The notes under the pieces: model-generated | The model's database searches: none | Told to the model about the DNA's origin: nothing | The model's input: the letters and a program-made list of their open reading frames with translations, nothing else | Assembly: GCF_001544875.2 (NCBI RefSeq) | Contig: NZ_FCOA02000032.1 | Location: forward strand, 1-64,000 | Direction of reading: 5' to 3' | DNA from: Caballeronia hypogeia | GTDB taxonomy: Bacteria; Pseudomonadota; Gammaproteobacteria; Burkholderiales; Burkholderiaceae | Length of the DNA: 64,000 nt | Position numbers and translations under genes: made by a program | In this document: in pieces, positions 19,593-27,387 of the stretch | How positions within the stretch are numbered: the stretch's first letter is position 1 | Layout of the letters: every line of letters begins with the position of its first letter

Positions 19593-20740
19593 TATGCCTT
19601 CGAATGTAGCGCAGTACCGGACTCGCCCGGCGGGTTCGGCTGCGAGTTTGGCTGGGTGGCGGGCTGAACAGCGGGCTGCGGGTTCGACTGATCCGCGGCA
19701 GCCGGCGCTTCGGACGCAACGGTCGCGCGCGCCGCGGGCGCGTTCTCTTCCATCGCGCGCACCAGGCGTTCCAGCACGCCATTTTTGACGGCATCATACC
19801 CGCGTTTGATAGCCCACTCAAACCCGAAGGCCTCGGCCGAACCGTGGCTCTTGATGACGAGTCCGCGCAGGCCGAGCAACGCCGCGCCGTTATATTGCGC
19901 GGGATCGACACGCTTCTTGAAACGCTTGAGAACCGGCAGCGCGACGAGCGCCATCAGCTTGGAAGCCAGGTTGCGGCTGAACTCTTCCTTGATGATGTCG
20001 GCGAGCATCTTCGCGAGGCCTTCGGAGGTCTTCAGCGCGACATTGCCGACGAAGCCGTCGCACACGACGACATCGGTCGTGCCCTTGTAGATGTCGTTTC
20101 CTTCCACGTTGCCGTAGAAGTTGAGCGTGCTCGCGCGCAGCAGCTCGCCCGCGCGCTTGATCGTTTCGTTGCCCTTGATGACTTCTTCGCCGATGTTGAG
20201 CAGGCCGATGGTGGGCCGCTCGCGGCCTTCGATCGCGGAAACGAGCGCATGCCCCATCTCGGCGAACTGCAGCAGATGCTCCGGCTCGCAATCGACATTG
20301 GCGCCCAGGTCGAGCACGGTGGTATAGCCTTTCTGGCTCGGCATCGCGAACGCGATGGCCGGACGCTCGATGCCGGCGAGCGTCTTCAGCACGTAGCGGG
20401 ACACCGCCATGAGCGCGCCTGTGTTGCCGGCGGAAATGCAGGTCTGCGCCTCGCCTTCCTTGACGAGATTGAGCGCGACGCGCATCGACGAATCTTTCTT
20501 CTTGCGCAGCGCGACTTCGACCGGGTCGTCCATTGTGACGACTTCGCTCGCGGCAACAACGGAGAGACGTGGCTCTTCGAGAGCCTTGCACTTCTTCAGC
20601 TGCGCGCGAATGGCCTGCTCGATACCGACGAGCATGAGGTGTGCGTCGGGATGCGAGCGCACGAAACTGACGGCGGCGGGAACGGTCACAGCCGGACCGT
20701 GGTCGCCTCCCATGCAGTCGATGGTTATCTTTACAGTCAT
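19592..20740 (-). CDS. plsX: Phosphate acyltransferase PlsX
   Basis: 382 aa. PlsX makes acyl-phosphate from acyl-ACP, linking fatty-acid synthesis to phospholipid synthesis at the inner membrane. Recognisable blocks are [10 protein letters not shown] at the N-terminus, [10 protein letters not shown], and [19 protein letters not shown]. The last ~40 residues form a Gln/Pro/Asn-rich tail beyond the usual ~340 aa, probably disordered. It follows rpmF by ~140 bases and overlaps fabH by one base. Confidence 0.97.
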   Translation of the reverse strand: MTVKITIDCMGGDHGPAVTVPAAVSFVRSHPDAHLMLVGIEQAIRAQLKKCKALEEPRLSVVAASEVVTMDDPVEVALRKKKDSSMRVALNLVKEGEAQTCISAGNTGALMAVSRYVLKTLAGIERPAIAFAMPSQKGYTTVLDLGANVDCEPEHLLQFAEMGHALVSAIEGRERPTIGLLNIGEEVIKGNETIKRAGELLRASTLNFYGNVEGNDIYKGTTDVVVCDGFVGNVALKTSEGLAKMLADIIKEEFSRNLASKLMALVALPVLKRFKKRVDPAQYNGAALLGLRGLVIKSHGSAEAFGFEWAIKRGYDAVKNGVLERLVRAMEENAPAARATVASEAPAAADQSNPQPAVQPATQPNSQPNPPGESGTALHSKA

Positions 20741-20878
20741 GGAACGCGACGAATTTCGGGCACAAAAAAGCGGCAGTGAAATGCCGCCTTCTCGTCGTAC
20801 CGATAAAGTGTCAAGAGCGAGTTGCGCCCGGGAGCCCGCAGAACGGACCCGACGGACGCTTCAGGCGTCGACGAACGC

Positions 20879-21058
20879 TTAGTCGTTCTTCGTCTTGACG
20901 ACTTTCTTGCCACGATAGTAGCCGTTCGGGCTCACGTGGTGACGCAGATGCACTTCGCCCGTGCTCGGCTCGACGGCCAGGGGAGCGCCCGTCAGGAAGT
21001 CGTGGGAACGGTGCATGCCGCGCTTCGACGGCGACTTCTTGTTTTGCTGAACTGCCAT
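20879..21058 (-). CDS. rpmF: 50S ribosomal protein L32
   Basis: 59 aa, read directly from the sequence: it opens [20 protein letters not shown] and ends [10 protein letters not shown]32 is a small protein of the large ribosomal subunit. The rpmF-plsX-fab order is conserved in many bacteria and couples ribosome and membrane synthesis. This version lacks the four zinc-binding cysteines seen in some L32 proteins. The ATG at 21058 follows the yceD gene by ~120 bases. Confidence 0.97.
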   Translation of the reverse strand: MAVQQNKKSPSKRGMHRSHDFLTGAPLAVEPSTGEVHLRHHVSPNGYYRGKKVVKTKND

Positions 21059-21177
21059 GATTACTCCAGAAAAATTTTGCGAATTCTAACACAGCCCGAT
21101 CCGCCGACAGCCCTCGGCCGTTCGGCCATCGGGTGCGCACATCGCGCTACCAGTTTGTTGCGTGCTACAAAATCAAT

Positions 21178-21810
21178 TCAGTGCTTCTTGCCGTCCGGAC
21201 CACCCTGTTTGAGCTTCTCCAGCACGGCAAACGGATTCGGCTTTTCTTCCTCTTCCGCCGCACCGCTTTCATCCGGCTCGTCGCCCGCCTCGTCCGAACC
21301 TCCCGCGAGCAGGCTTTCATGCACCTCGGGACACACGTTGTGCTTCGGCACGAGCGGCAAGGACAACAACAACTCCTCTTCGATCAAGTCGACGAGATCG
21401 AACTGGCGCGAGCCCACGATCACTTCGACTTCATCGTCGTCGAGCGGAAATTCGTCCGCTTCTTCTTCCGTCGCAACGATCCGATAAGTTGCATCGACAT
21501 CGAGATGCTGCGAGTACGACTGAAGACAGCGCTGGCACGTGAGCCACACCGAGCCGTGCACCGCGAGACGCAGATATGGCTGCGGCGCTTCCGCGCCGTC
21601 GTCCTGCAGCTCCGGCTGGGTCGAGCCCTCGCCCTGCCAGGTGAACACGGTGTCGCGATCTGGCGCATCGACCGGCACTTCGGCTAACATGCGCGGCATC
21701 TGCGACACGCGCAGCGCGCCCGCTGCCTGCCTGCCGCTCTTGGCGAAGTCGTAAAGGTCGAGCGCGCGCGGATCGGCGGGGCTCGCAGGTTTGCCAGGAT
21801 TCTGAGTCAT
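21178..21810 (-). CDS. yceD: YceD/DUF177 family protein
   Basis: 210 aa. The family is linked to 23S rRNA accumulation/ribosome assembly and is found directly upstream of rpmF, as here. The middle holds a conserved block with Cys (VWLTCQRCLQSY) and a second around LLSLPLVPKHNVCPEVHES, plus the acidic DDDEVEVI stretch. The C-terminus is Glu/Lys-rich. A Shine-Dalgarno-like CAGGAG precedes the ATG at 21810. It is the first gene of the yceD-rpmF-plsX-fab cluster. Confidence 0.9.
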   Translation of the reverse strand: MTQNPGKPASPADPRALDLYDFAKSGRQAAGALRVSQMPRMLAEVPVDAPDRDTVFTWQGEGSTQPELQDDGAEAPQPYLRLAVHGSVWLTCQRCLQSYSQHLDVDATYRIVATEEEADEFPLDDDEVEVIVGSRQFDLVDLIEEELLLSLPLVPKHNVCPEVHESLLAGGSDEAGDEPDESGAAEEEEKPNPFAVLEKLKQGGPDGKKH

Positions 21811-21925
21811 GTGCGCTCCTGCATGTGCCGTAGTTGTTCTGGCTTTTTCAAGCGGATGGCGGGACTGCCTCGATTCAACCGGGCAGAGATGCTTCAGTAT
21901 GCACCGCCCGCCGCGTGAAATCAGG

Positions 21926-21966
21926 CGTGGCTTGCCCGGATTTGCGCCAAGCCACGAATCGTGGTG
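21926..21966 (-). promoter_or_regulatory. Leader hairpins with overlapping arms upstream of yceD
   Basis: CGTGGCTTG (21926-21934) is a perfect 9-base inverted match to CAAGCCACG (21948-21956), with a 13-base loop. A third copy of the arm, CGTGG at 21960-21964, can pair with the same CCACG. The two hairpins are mutually exclusive, an arrangement seen in attenuators. They lie inside the predicted 5' leader of the fab cluster. Confidence 0.5.
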
Positions 21967-22046
21967 AGCGTTACCGGGTTGCCTCGAGCTTGCCTCCAGG
22001 GCCGTCAGACGGACCTACGGCTTCGCCAACCGATGAAAAGCCCAAA

Positions 22047-22075
22047 ATCATATCGGCTTTGTTCTTTCGAGTCAA
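22047..22075 (-). promoter_or_regulatory. Sigma-70 promoter of the yceD-rpmF-plsX-fab cluster
   Basis: Minus strand: -35 TTGACT (22070-22075), 17-bp spacer, -10 TATGAT (22047-22052). Both hexamers match consensus at five of six bases. The start would be near 22040, giving a leader of about 230 nt before yceD. Confidence 0.75.
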
Positions 22076-22135
22076 ATACTTAAGGGCTTGCCCGTCGCCC
22101 GTCGTTTTTACATCCATTTTTGCTGATTCCGCGTT

Positions 22136-22753
22136 ATGTCCGATGCTCCAAACACATCACCGCGCCTGATTCTGGCGTCCAGCTCACCCTACCGGCGCGA
22201 GCTGCTCGGGCGCCTGCGCGTGCCGTTCGATGTCGTTTCGCCCGATATCGACGAAACCCCGCTCGACGGCGAAACGCCGCAAGCGACGGCCGTGCGGCTC
22301 TCGATAGCCAAGGCGCGCGCGGTGGCCGCGGGCGTCGATGAACCGTCGGGCGCGCTCGTGATCGGCTCCGATCAGGTCGCGACCTTCGACGGCCAGCAGA
22401 TCGGCAAGCCCGGAACGCACGAGAAGGCCTTCGCGCAGCTTCAGGCAATGCGTGGTCGCAGCGTCGAATTCCATAGCGCGCTGTGTCTGTTCGACAGCCG
22501 CACGGGCGATGCGCAATCCGCCGATATCGTCACGCGTGTGCGTTTTCGGCGCTATTCGGACGCGCAGATCGAAACCTACCTGCGCGCCGAAACGCCCTAC
22601 GACTGCGCCGGCAGCGCGAAAGCCGAAGGCCTGGGCATCGCGCTTCTGGAGGCGATCGAGTCCGACGATCCGACGGCGCTCATCGGTTTGCCGCTCATCG
22701 CGCTGACCGGCATGCTCGCAAACGCCGGATTTCCGGTTCTGGAGGCAGCATGA
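22136..22753 (+). CDS. maf: Maf family nucleotide pyrophosphatase (YceF-type)
   Basis: 205 aa. Maf/YceF proteins hydrolyse non-canonical or modified nucleoside triphosphates to monophosphates. The family opening LILASSSPYRRELLGRL, the block DIDET, and the acidic active-site stretch VIGSDQVATFDG are all visible. In enterobacteria yceF lies beside yceD-rpmF; here it is divergent from yceD. The stop overlaps the start of the next gene by 4 bases (ATGA). Confidence 0.94.
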   Translation: MSDAPNTSPRLILASSSPYRRELLGRLRVPFDVVSPDIDETPLDGETPQATAVRLSIAKARAVAAGVDEPSGALVIGSDQVATFDGQQIGKPGTHEKAFAQLQAMRGRSVEFHSALCLFDSRTGDAQSADIVTRVRFRRYSDAQIETYLRAETPYDCAGSAKAEGLGIALLEAIESDDPTALIGLPLIALTGMLANAGFPVLEAA

Positions 22754-23469
22754 GCGGCGTTCTTTATCTGATTCCGAACACGCTGGGCGAAGGCGACGCC
22801 GACGCGCTCGCGCATGTGCTGCCCGAACCGGTGCGAACGCAAGCGGCCGCGCTCGCGTACTACATCGGCGAAAACGCCAAGACGACGCGCGCTTTCCTCA
22901 AGAAAGTGGGCACGCAACGTCCGATTCAGGAAATCGAGGTGCGCGAGCTGAACGTGAAAACGCCGCCCGCGGAGATCGACAAATTGCTCGCGCCGATCCT
23001 CGCCGGCGCCGATGCGGGCCTCGTGTCCGAAGCCGGCTGCCCCGCCGTGGCCGATCCGGGCGCGCTGCTCGTGCGGCGCGCGCATCAAAAAGGCGTGAAA
23101 GTGGTGCCGTTCGTCGGCCCGAGCTCGATTCTGCTCGCGCTGATGGCTTCGGGCATGAACGGCCAGAGCTTCGCGTTCAATGGGTATCTGCCGGTCGACG
23201 CCGCCGAGCGCGGCAAGCGCCTGCGCGAACTCGAACAACTGTCGCGCAAGGCCAATCAGACGCAGATTTTCATTGAGACGCCCTATCGCAACAAGGCGAT
23301 GCTCGACACGCTCATCGCCGCTTGCGCGCCGTCGACGCTGATCTGCGTCGCCGTCGATCTGACGCTGCCGGGAGAGACGATCGTCACGCGCACGGCGGCG
23401 GACTGGAAGAAGCAGGCGGCGCCGGAACTGCACAAGCGTCCGGCGATTTTCCTGCTGCTGGCGTCGTAG
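22750..23469 (+). CDS. SAM-dependent methyltransferase, tetrapyrrole-methylase (RsmI-like) fold
   Basis: 239 aa. The protein belongs to the TP-methylase superfamily, which includes RsmI: an N-terminal LYLIPNTLGE strand, the VSEAGCPAVADPGALLVRRAH loop equivalent to the 'DAGTPxISDPG' motif, and VPFVGPSSILLALMASG. Compared with true RsmI the GTP/GTPGD-type loops are altered, so the rRNA target (C1402 for RsmI) cannot be assumed. It is coupled to maf by an ATGA overlap and ends 3 bases before the convergent sppA stop. Confidence 0.88.
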   Translation: MSGVLYLIPNTLGEGDADALAHVLPEPVRTQAAALAYYIGENAKTTRAFLKKVGTQRPIQEIEVRELNVKTPPAEIDKLLAPILAGADAGLVSEAGCPAVADPGALLVRRAHQKGVKVVPFVGPSSILLALMASGMNGQSFAFNGYLPVDAAERGKRLRELEQLSRKANQTQIFIETPYRNKAMLDTLIAACAPSTLICVAVDLTLPGETIVTRTAADWKKQAAPELHKRPAIFLLLAS

Positions 23470-23472
23470 CGC

Positions 23473-24435
23473 TCAACGCAAGTGAGGCTTGCCGCCGAGC
23501 GTCAGCGCACGCACGGCGGCATCGCCCACCGATGCGCCGAAGCGCCGCACCACGCGCTCGCTGATGCTCTCCTTCTGCGAATAATCGACGATATCCGGCT
23601 GCTTGATGATCTCGCGCGCCACGTAATTCGCGTCGCCGAAACCGTCCGCTAGACCGAGTTCCACGCTCTTCGCGCCGGTCCAGAACATGCCGGAAAAGAG
23701 CTCCGGATCGTCCTTCAGACGCTTGCCGCGGCCGAGTTTCACCGCGTCGATGAACTGCGTATGGATCTGATCGAGCATGTCCTGTGCGTGCGCATTCATC
23801 GCGGGCGTTTCGGGCGAAAACGGGTCGAACGCGCCCTTGTTTTCTCCCGACGTGTGCATCCGGCGCTGGATGCCCAGCTTGTCCATGAGGCCCGTGAAGC
23901 CGAAGCCGTCCATCAGCACGCCGATCGACCCGACGATGCTCGCCCGGTCCACGTAGATCTTGTCCGCCGCCGCCGCGACGTAATAGCCGCCCGACGCGCA
24001 CATGTCGTCGACGACGACATACAACGGCGTTTTCGGATACTTCGCGCGCAGCCGCCGGATTTCGCCATTGATGATGCCCGCCTGCACCGGACTGCCGCCC
24101 GGGCTGTTGATGCGCAGAATCACCCCCGCGGTGTTGTCATCCTCGAAGGCGCTTTGCAGCGCGGCGTCGATGTTGTCCGCGCTGGCGTCGCTGTTGGCGG
24201 CGATTTCGCCTTGCAGGTCGATGAGCGCCGTGTGCTTGCCGGCTTTCGCGGCGCGGTCGCCGGTGAAATCGAACACGCCCCACGCGATCAGCGCGATCAG
24301 CCCGAGAAACAGAAAGCGAAAGAAGATGCGCCAGCGCCGCGCTGCGCGCTGCTCGCGAATCGCGGCCATGGCGATGCGTTCGAGCGCCTCGCGCTCCCAG
24401 TTGTCGTTGCCGCGCGGCGGAAGATTGTCGGACAT
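23473..24435 (-). CDS. sppA: S49-family signal peptide peptidase (SppA-like)
   Basis: 320 aa. The start is the ATG at 24435 (MSDNLPP..); the frame is open further but that part overlaps the Rieske gene. One membrane helix (~44-62, IFFRFLFLGLIALIAWGVF) anchors it, with the protease domain outside. The nucleophilic Ser lies in DDMCASGGYYVAAAAD and the conserved GSIGVLM follows. It is half the length of E. coli SppA, a single-domain form. It is thought to degrade cleaved signal peptides. Last gene of the rluC-HAD-Rieske-sppA run. Confidence 0.93.
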   Translation of the reverse strand: MSDNLPPRGNDNWEREALERIAMAAIREQRAARRWRIFFRFLFLGLIALIAWGVFDFTGDRAAKAGKHTALIDLQGEIAANSDASADNIDAALQSAFEDDNTAGVILRINSPGGSPVQAGIINGEIRRLRAKYPKTPLYVVVDDMCASGGYYVAAAADKIYVDRASIVGSIGVLMDGFGFTGLMDKLGIQRRMHTSGENKGAFDPFSPETPAMNAHAQDMLDQIHTQFIDAVKLGRGKRLKDDPELFSGMFWTGAKSVELGLADGFGDANYVAREIIKQPDIVDYSQKESISERVVRRFGASVGDAAVRALTLGGKPHLR

Positions 24436-24458
24436 GCGTTGTTGTGTGTAAGAGGGAA

Positions 24459-24845
24459 TCAGGCGGGGCGCAATGCGTCGTCGGGCAGCCAGAAGACCGC
24501 GCGGCCTTCCGGCGTGTCGCGCTCTTCGACCTTCACCGGCCGCAGCCGCGCGCCGCGGCAAGGGCCGCCCACGCACTTGCCGGTGTCGGGTTCGTAGATC
24601 GCCCCGTGCGTTGCGCACATCAAGTATAGGCCCGAGCTTTCGAAGAACTGCCCCTCGGCCCAGTCGAGCTCCATCGGCACGTGCGCGCAGCGGTTCAGAT
24701 AGCCGAACGCCTCGCCGCCGTAGCGCACGAAGAACACGACGGCGTCGCCGCTCGCTTCGGTCGCGTTGACGCGCACGCCCGCGCCGCCATCGACGAGTTC
24801 ATCCGATGCGCACACGCGCACGGCATTCTCCGCCGTTTCGCTCAT
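24459..24845 (-). CDS. Rieske [2Fe-2S] domain protein
   Basis: 128 aa, single Rieske domain. Cluster ligands are C-A-H (NRCAHVPMEL) and C-A-T-H (LMCATHGAIYEPDTG). There is no membrane anchor and no oxygenase catalytic domain, so it is a stand-alone ferredoxin-like protein. Partner unknown. Its ATG overlaps the stop of the HAD phosphatase gene (ATGA). Confidence 0.93.
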   Translation of the reverse strand: MSETAENAVRVCASDELVDGGAGVRVNATEASGDAVVFFVRYGGEAFGYLNRCAHVPMELDWAEGQFFESSGLYLMCATHGAIYEPDTGKCVGGPCRGARLRPVKVEERDTPEGRAVFWLPDDALRPA

Positions 24846-25501
24846 GCGTGCTCCCGCAGCCAGCCCGCCAGCGACGCGACGCTGTCCGCGCAGAACTGCG
24901 GCTTGAGCGCCGCGAGCGAATCCGCCGGATGCGCGCCGTAACCGACGCCGACGCCCGCCGCGCCCGCATTGATCGCCATTTGCAGGTCGTGCGTGGTGTC
25001 GCCGATCATCACCGTGCGCGACAGGTCCTGACCGAGCTCGCGCGTGAGTTCATGGAGCATCGCGGGATGCGGCTTCGAGAAGGTTTCGTCGGCGCAGCGC
25101 GTGCCGTCGAACGCGCTCGTCAGACGCGACTCATCCAGCGCGCGATTCAGCCCGACGCGGCTCTTGCCCGTCGCAACGCCGAGAAAATAGCCCTCCCCGC
25201 GCAACTCTTGCAGCAGCTCGCGCACGCCCGAGAACAGTTCGGTTCGCTGGCCCATCGTCAGAAAATGGAAGCGATAGCGCTCGGCAAGACGCGGATAGTC
25301 GGATGTGTCGAGCGTCGGCGCGCAGATCTGCAGCGCGTCCTTGAGGCCCAGGCCAATCACGTAGCTCGCGGATTCATCCGCCGGCACCGGCAGACCCAGG
25401 TCGCGGCACGCCGCCTGAATGCTGCGCGTGATGTGGACGGTCGAATCCATCAGCGTGCCGTCCCAGTCGAAAACGATCAGATCGAATTGCCGTCGCGCCA
25501 T
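24842..25501 (-). CDS. HAD-superfamily phosphatase (Gph/PGP-like)
   Basis: 219 aa. HAD motif I FDWDGTLMDS is near the N-terminus with nucleophile and acid/base Asp; motif II is the VATGKSR segment; motif III/IV are KPHPAML and MIGDTTHDLQMA. A helical cap follows motif I. The family includes phosphoglycolate phosphatases, but the substrate cannot be read from sequence. It starts directly after the rluC stop (TAA then ATG) and overlaps the Rieske gene by 4 bases. The rluC-HAD pairing is common in this group. Confidence 0.93.
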   Translation of the reverse strand: MARRQFDLIVFDWDGTLMDSTVHITRSIQAACRDLGLPVPADESASYVIGLGLKDALQICAPTLDTSDYPRLAERYRFHFLTMGQRTELFSGVRELLQELRGEGYFLGVATGKSRVGLNRALDESRLTSAFDGTRCADETFSKPHPAMLHELTRELGQDLSRTVMIGDTTHDLQMAINAGAAGVGVGYGAHPADSLAALKPQFCADSVASLAGWLREHA

Positions 25502-26500
25502 TTATTCTGTCTCTCGGTTTTTCAGTTGTTCGATGAACCGTCTGCACTCGGTGGGCAGCGGCGCTTCGAATTGCAGCGGCTCGCCTGTGGCCGGATGCGT
25601 GATTTTCAGTCGATATGCGTGCAAAAACATGCGCTTCAGGCCCGGATTGGACTTCGGACGCGCCAGCTCTTTGTTCAGGGCGAAATCGCCATACTTTGCG
25701 TCGCCGACGATCGGCAGGCCCAGACTCGCTATATGCACGCGAATCTGATGCGTGCGGCCGGTCTTGAGTTCGGCTTCGACCCACGCGTAGTCGTTCCATC
25801 GCTCGATCAGATTGAAGACCGTGTGTGACGGCAGACCGTTTTCCTGAATGCGCACGCGCCGCTCGCCGTCCGCCGCAACATATTTGTGCAACGGCGCCTT
25901 CACGATGCGCCGGCGCCCCCAGTCGCTTTGCCAGTCGCCGTGGCCGCACGCGTAATAGCGCTTGTCGACTCGATTCTCGCGAATCTGCTCATGAAGATCG
26001 ACGAGCGCGGCGCGCTTTTTCGCGAGCATCAGCACGCCGGAGGTCTCGCGATCCAGCCGATGCACCAGTTCGAGGAATTTCGCGTGCGGCCGCGCGTTGC
26101 GCAACTGCTCGATCACGCCGAACGCCACGCCGCTGCCGCCATGCACCGCGACGCCCGAGGGTTTGTCGATGACGATCAGATGCTCGTCTTCGAAGATAAT
26201 CGGGAACTCGGCGGCGGGCGCGTTTGAGGAGACCGGCGCCTCGTCGGCTTTCGCGATGCGGATCGGCGGAACCCGCACCAGATCGCCCTGCTCCAGCCGG
26301 TACGCGGCATCGATCCGGCCCTTGTTCACCCGCACTTCGCCGCTGCGGAGAATCCGGTAAATATGGCTTTTGGGGACGCCCTTGCAGACGCGCAGCAAAA
26401 AATTGTCGATCCGCTGGCCGGCGGCGGTTTCGTCGACTTCGATCATCGACGCCTGCTCGCTCGCGACCTGTTTATGGGATGTTTTGCCTAACTCATTCAT
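25502..26500 (-). CDS. rluC: 23S rRNA pseudouridine synthase RluC
   Basis: 332 aa. RluC makes pseudouridines 955, 2504 and 2580 (E. coli numbering) of 23S rRNA. An N-terminal S4 RNA-binding domain (~28-85) precedes the catalytic domain with D150 in HRLDRETSGVLMLAKK. It is divergent from rne with about 890 bases between start codons, the same arrangement as in E. coli. The rne promoter overlaps its start region. Confidence 0.95.
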   Translation of the reverse strand: MNELGKTSHKQVASEQASMIEVDETAAGQRIDNFLLRVCKGVPKSHIYRILRSGEVRVNKGRIDAAYRLEQGDLVRVPPIRIAKADEAPVSSNAPAAEFPIIFEDEHLIVIDKPSGVAVHGGSGVAFGVIEQLRNARPHAKFLELVHRLDRETSGVLMLAKKRAALVDLHEQIRENRVDKRYYACGHGDWQSDWGRRRIVKAPLHKYVAADGERRVRIQENGLPSHTVFNLIERWNDYAWVEAELKTGRTHQIRVHIASLGLPIVGDAKYGDFALNKELARPKSNPGLKRMFLHAYRLKITHPATGEPLQFEAPLPTECRRFIEQLKNRETE

Positions 26501-26512
26501 TCTGAATATAAT
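26484..26512 (+). promoter_or_regulatory. Strong sigma-70 promoter of rne
   Basis: -35 TTGCCT (26484-26489), 17-bp spacer, -10 TATAAT (26507-26512, full consensus). Start near 26519. It overlaps the first codons of the divergent rluC gene. Confidence 0.8.
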
Positions 26513-27387
26513 TTGCGAACAGCCTGAAAAGGTCGACGCTTTGGATCAAGCAGCGACCGTGATTGATCAGACTGTATCGGCGCAAGCGATAAACCATTAT
26601 TTTACTTGCGCCCAAGGTCGGTTGCTCACCCTGAAAATTGAAGAGCAGCGAGTTGCACGCACGGCGATATCACCGGCAAGGACGGAGCCCACAGGCGCGT
26701 TCGGTCGAGTCGATCGCCGACGGTAACGGATTTTTGGTTAAAAAGAATTTTTATCGGCGAGAAGCGACGGCGTCCGGGCATCAAAACCGGAGGCCAGCCC
26801 GAATCGGCCCGGCCATCGAGCGGGAGAAAAAGGCAAATCGAAGCTCGCCGGTTTTGCGAACAACTGACGGCGTATCGCCGCTGCGCTGATTTCTGCGAAG
26901 CGCGACAACGCCGCGATGAGGCGAGACACGGCCGCGAGCCGACGGGAGCAATCGAGCCCGCGGCCGCGCCGCGCGGCATGGCAGCACGGAAGATCGGTCA
27001 CGAAGCATCGCGCCGGTTTGCGCGAGACCGCTCTCTCCCGCGGCCACCGTTGGGAGGGATCAGGCTCTTGCAAAGAGCGCGTGCCGGTTCGGCGCGTCCA
27101 TTTTGAGACGCGGAACTGCAGCGCCGCCGTTCATCCTCGCCACGAGCCGCGCGGCTCTCCGGCGCCTCGCAGTTGCTTCGCATGGGCCCCACGGCAAGGC
27201 CGCCCTGTTTGGCGGTCCAAGCCTGCTTTCGGCAATTCTCCCGCCAGAAGTCCCGCTCCAGCGTGCTTTGTGACAACACACAATAAGGCGTGGCACGCCC
27301 ACCTTCCCGCTTCGCGCGCGTGACGTTTTCCGTCACTGACGCCGATTCGCAAGATGAAGGAAAGCGGAGCCGCTCTGGAGCCGTTTC
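26513..27387 (+). promoter_or_regulatory. Long 5' leader of rne
   Basis: About 870 nt lie between the predicted transcription start and the rne ATG, with no convincing gene on either strand. An 8-bp stem (26579-26586 GGCGCAAG with 26605-26612 CTTGCGCC) encloses an AU-rich 18-base loop, the kind of site RNase E prefers. In E. coli the rne leader is 361 nt and lets RNase E control its own mRNA. Autoregulation here is inferred. Confidence 0.6.

Larger units (their letters stand above)
21811..22135. other. Divergent intergenic region yceD / maf
   Basis: 325 bases with no gene. It holds the promoter at 22047-22075 reading toward yceD and the leader hairpins at 21926-21966. I do not see an obvious promoter for maf. 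Confidence 0.7.
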
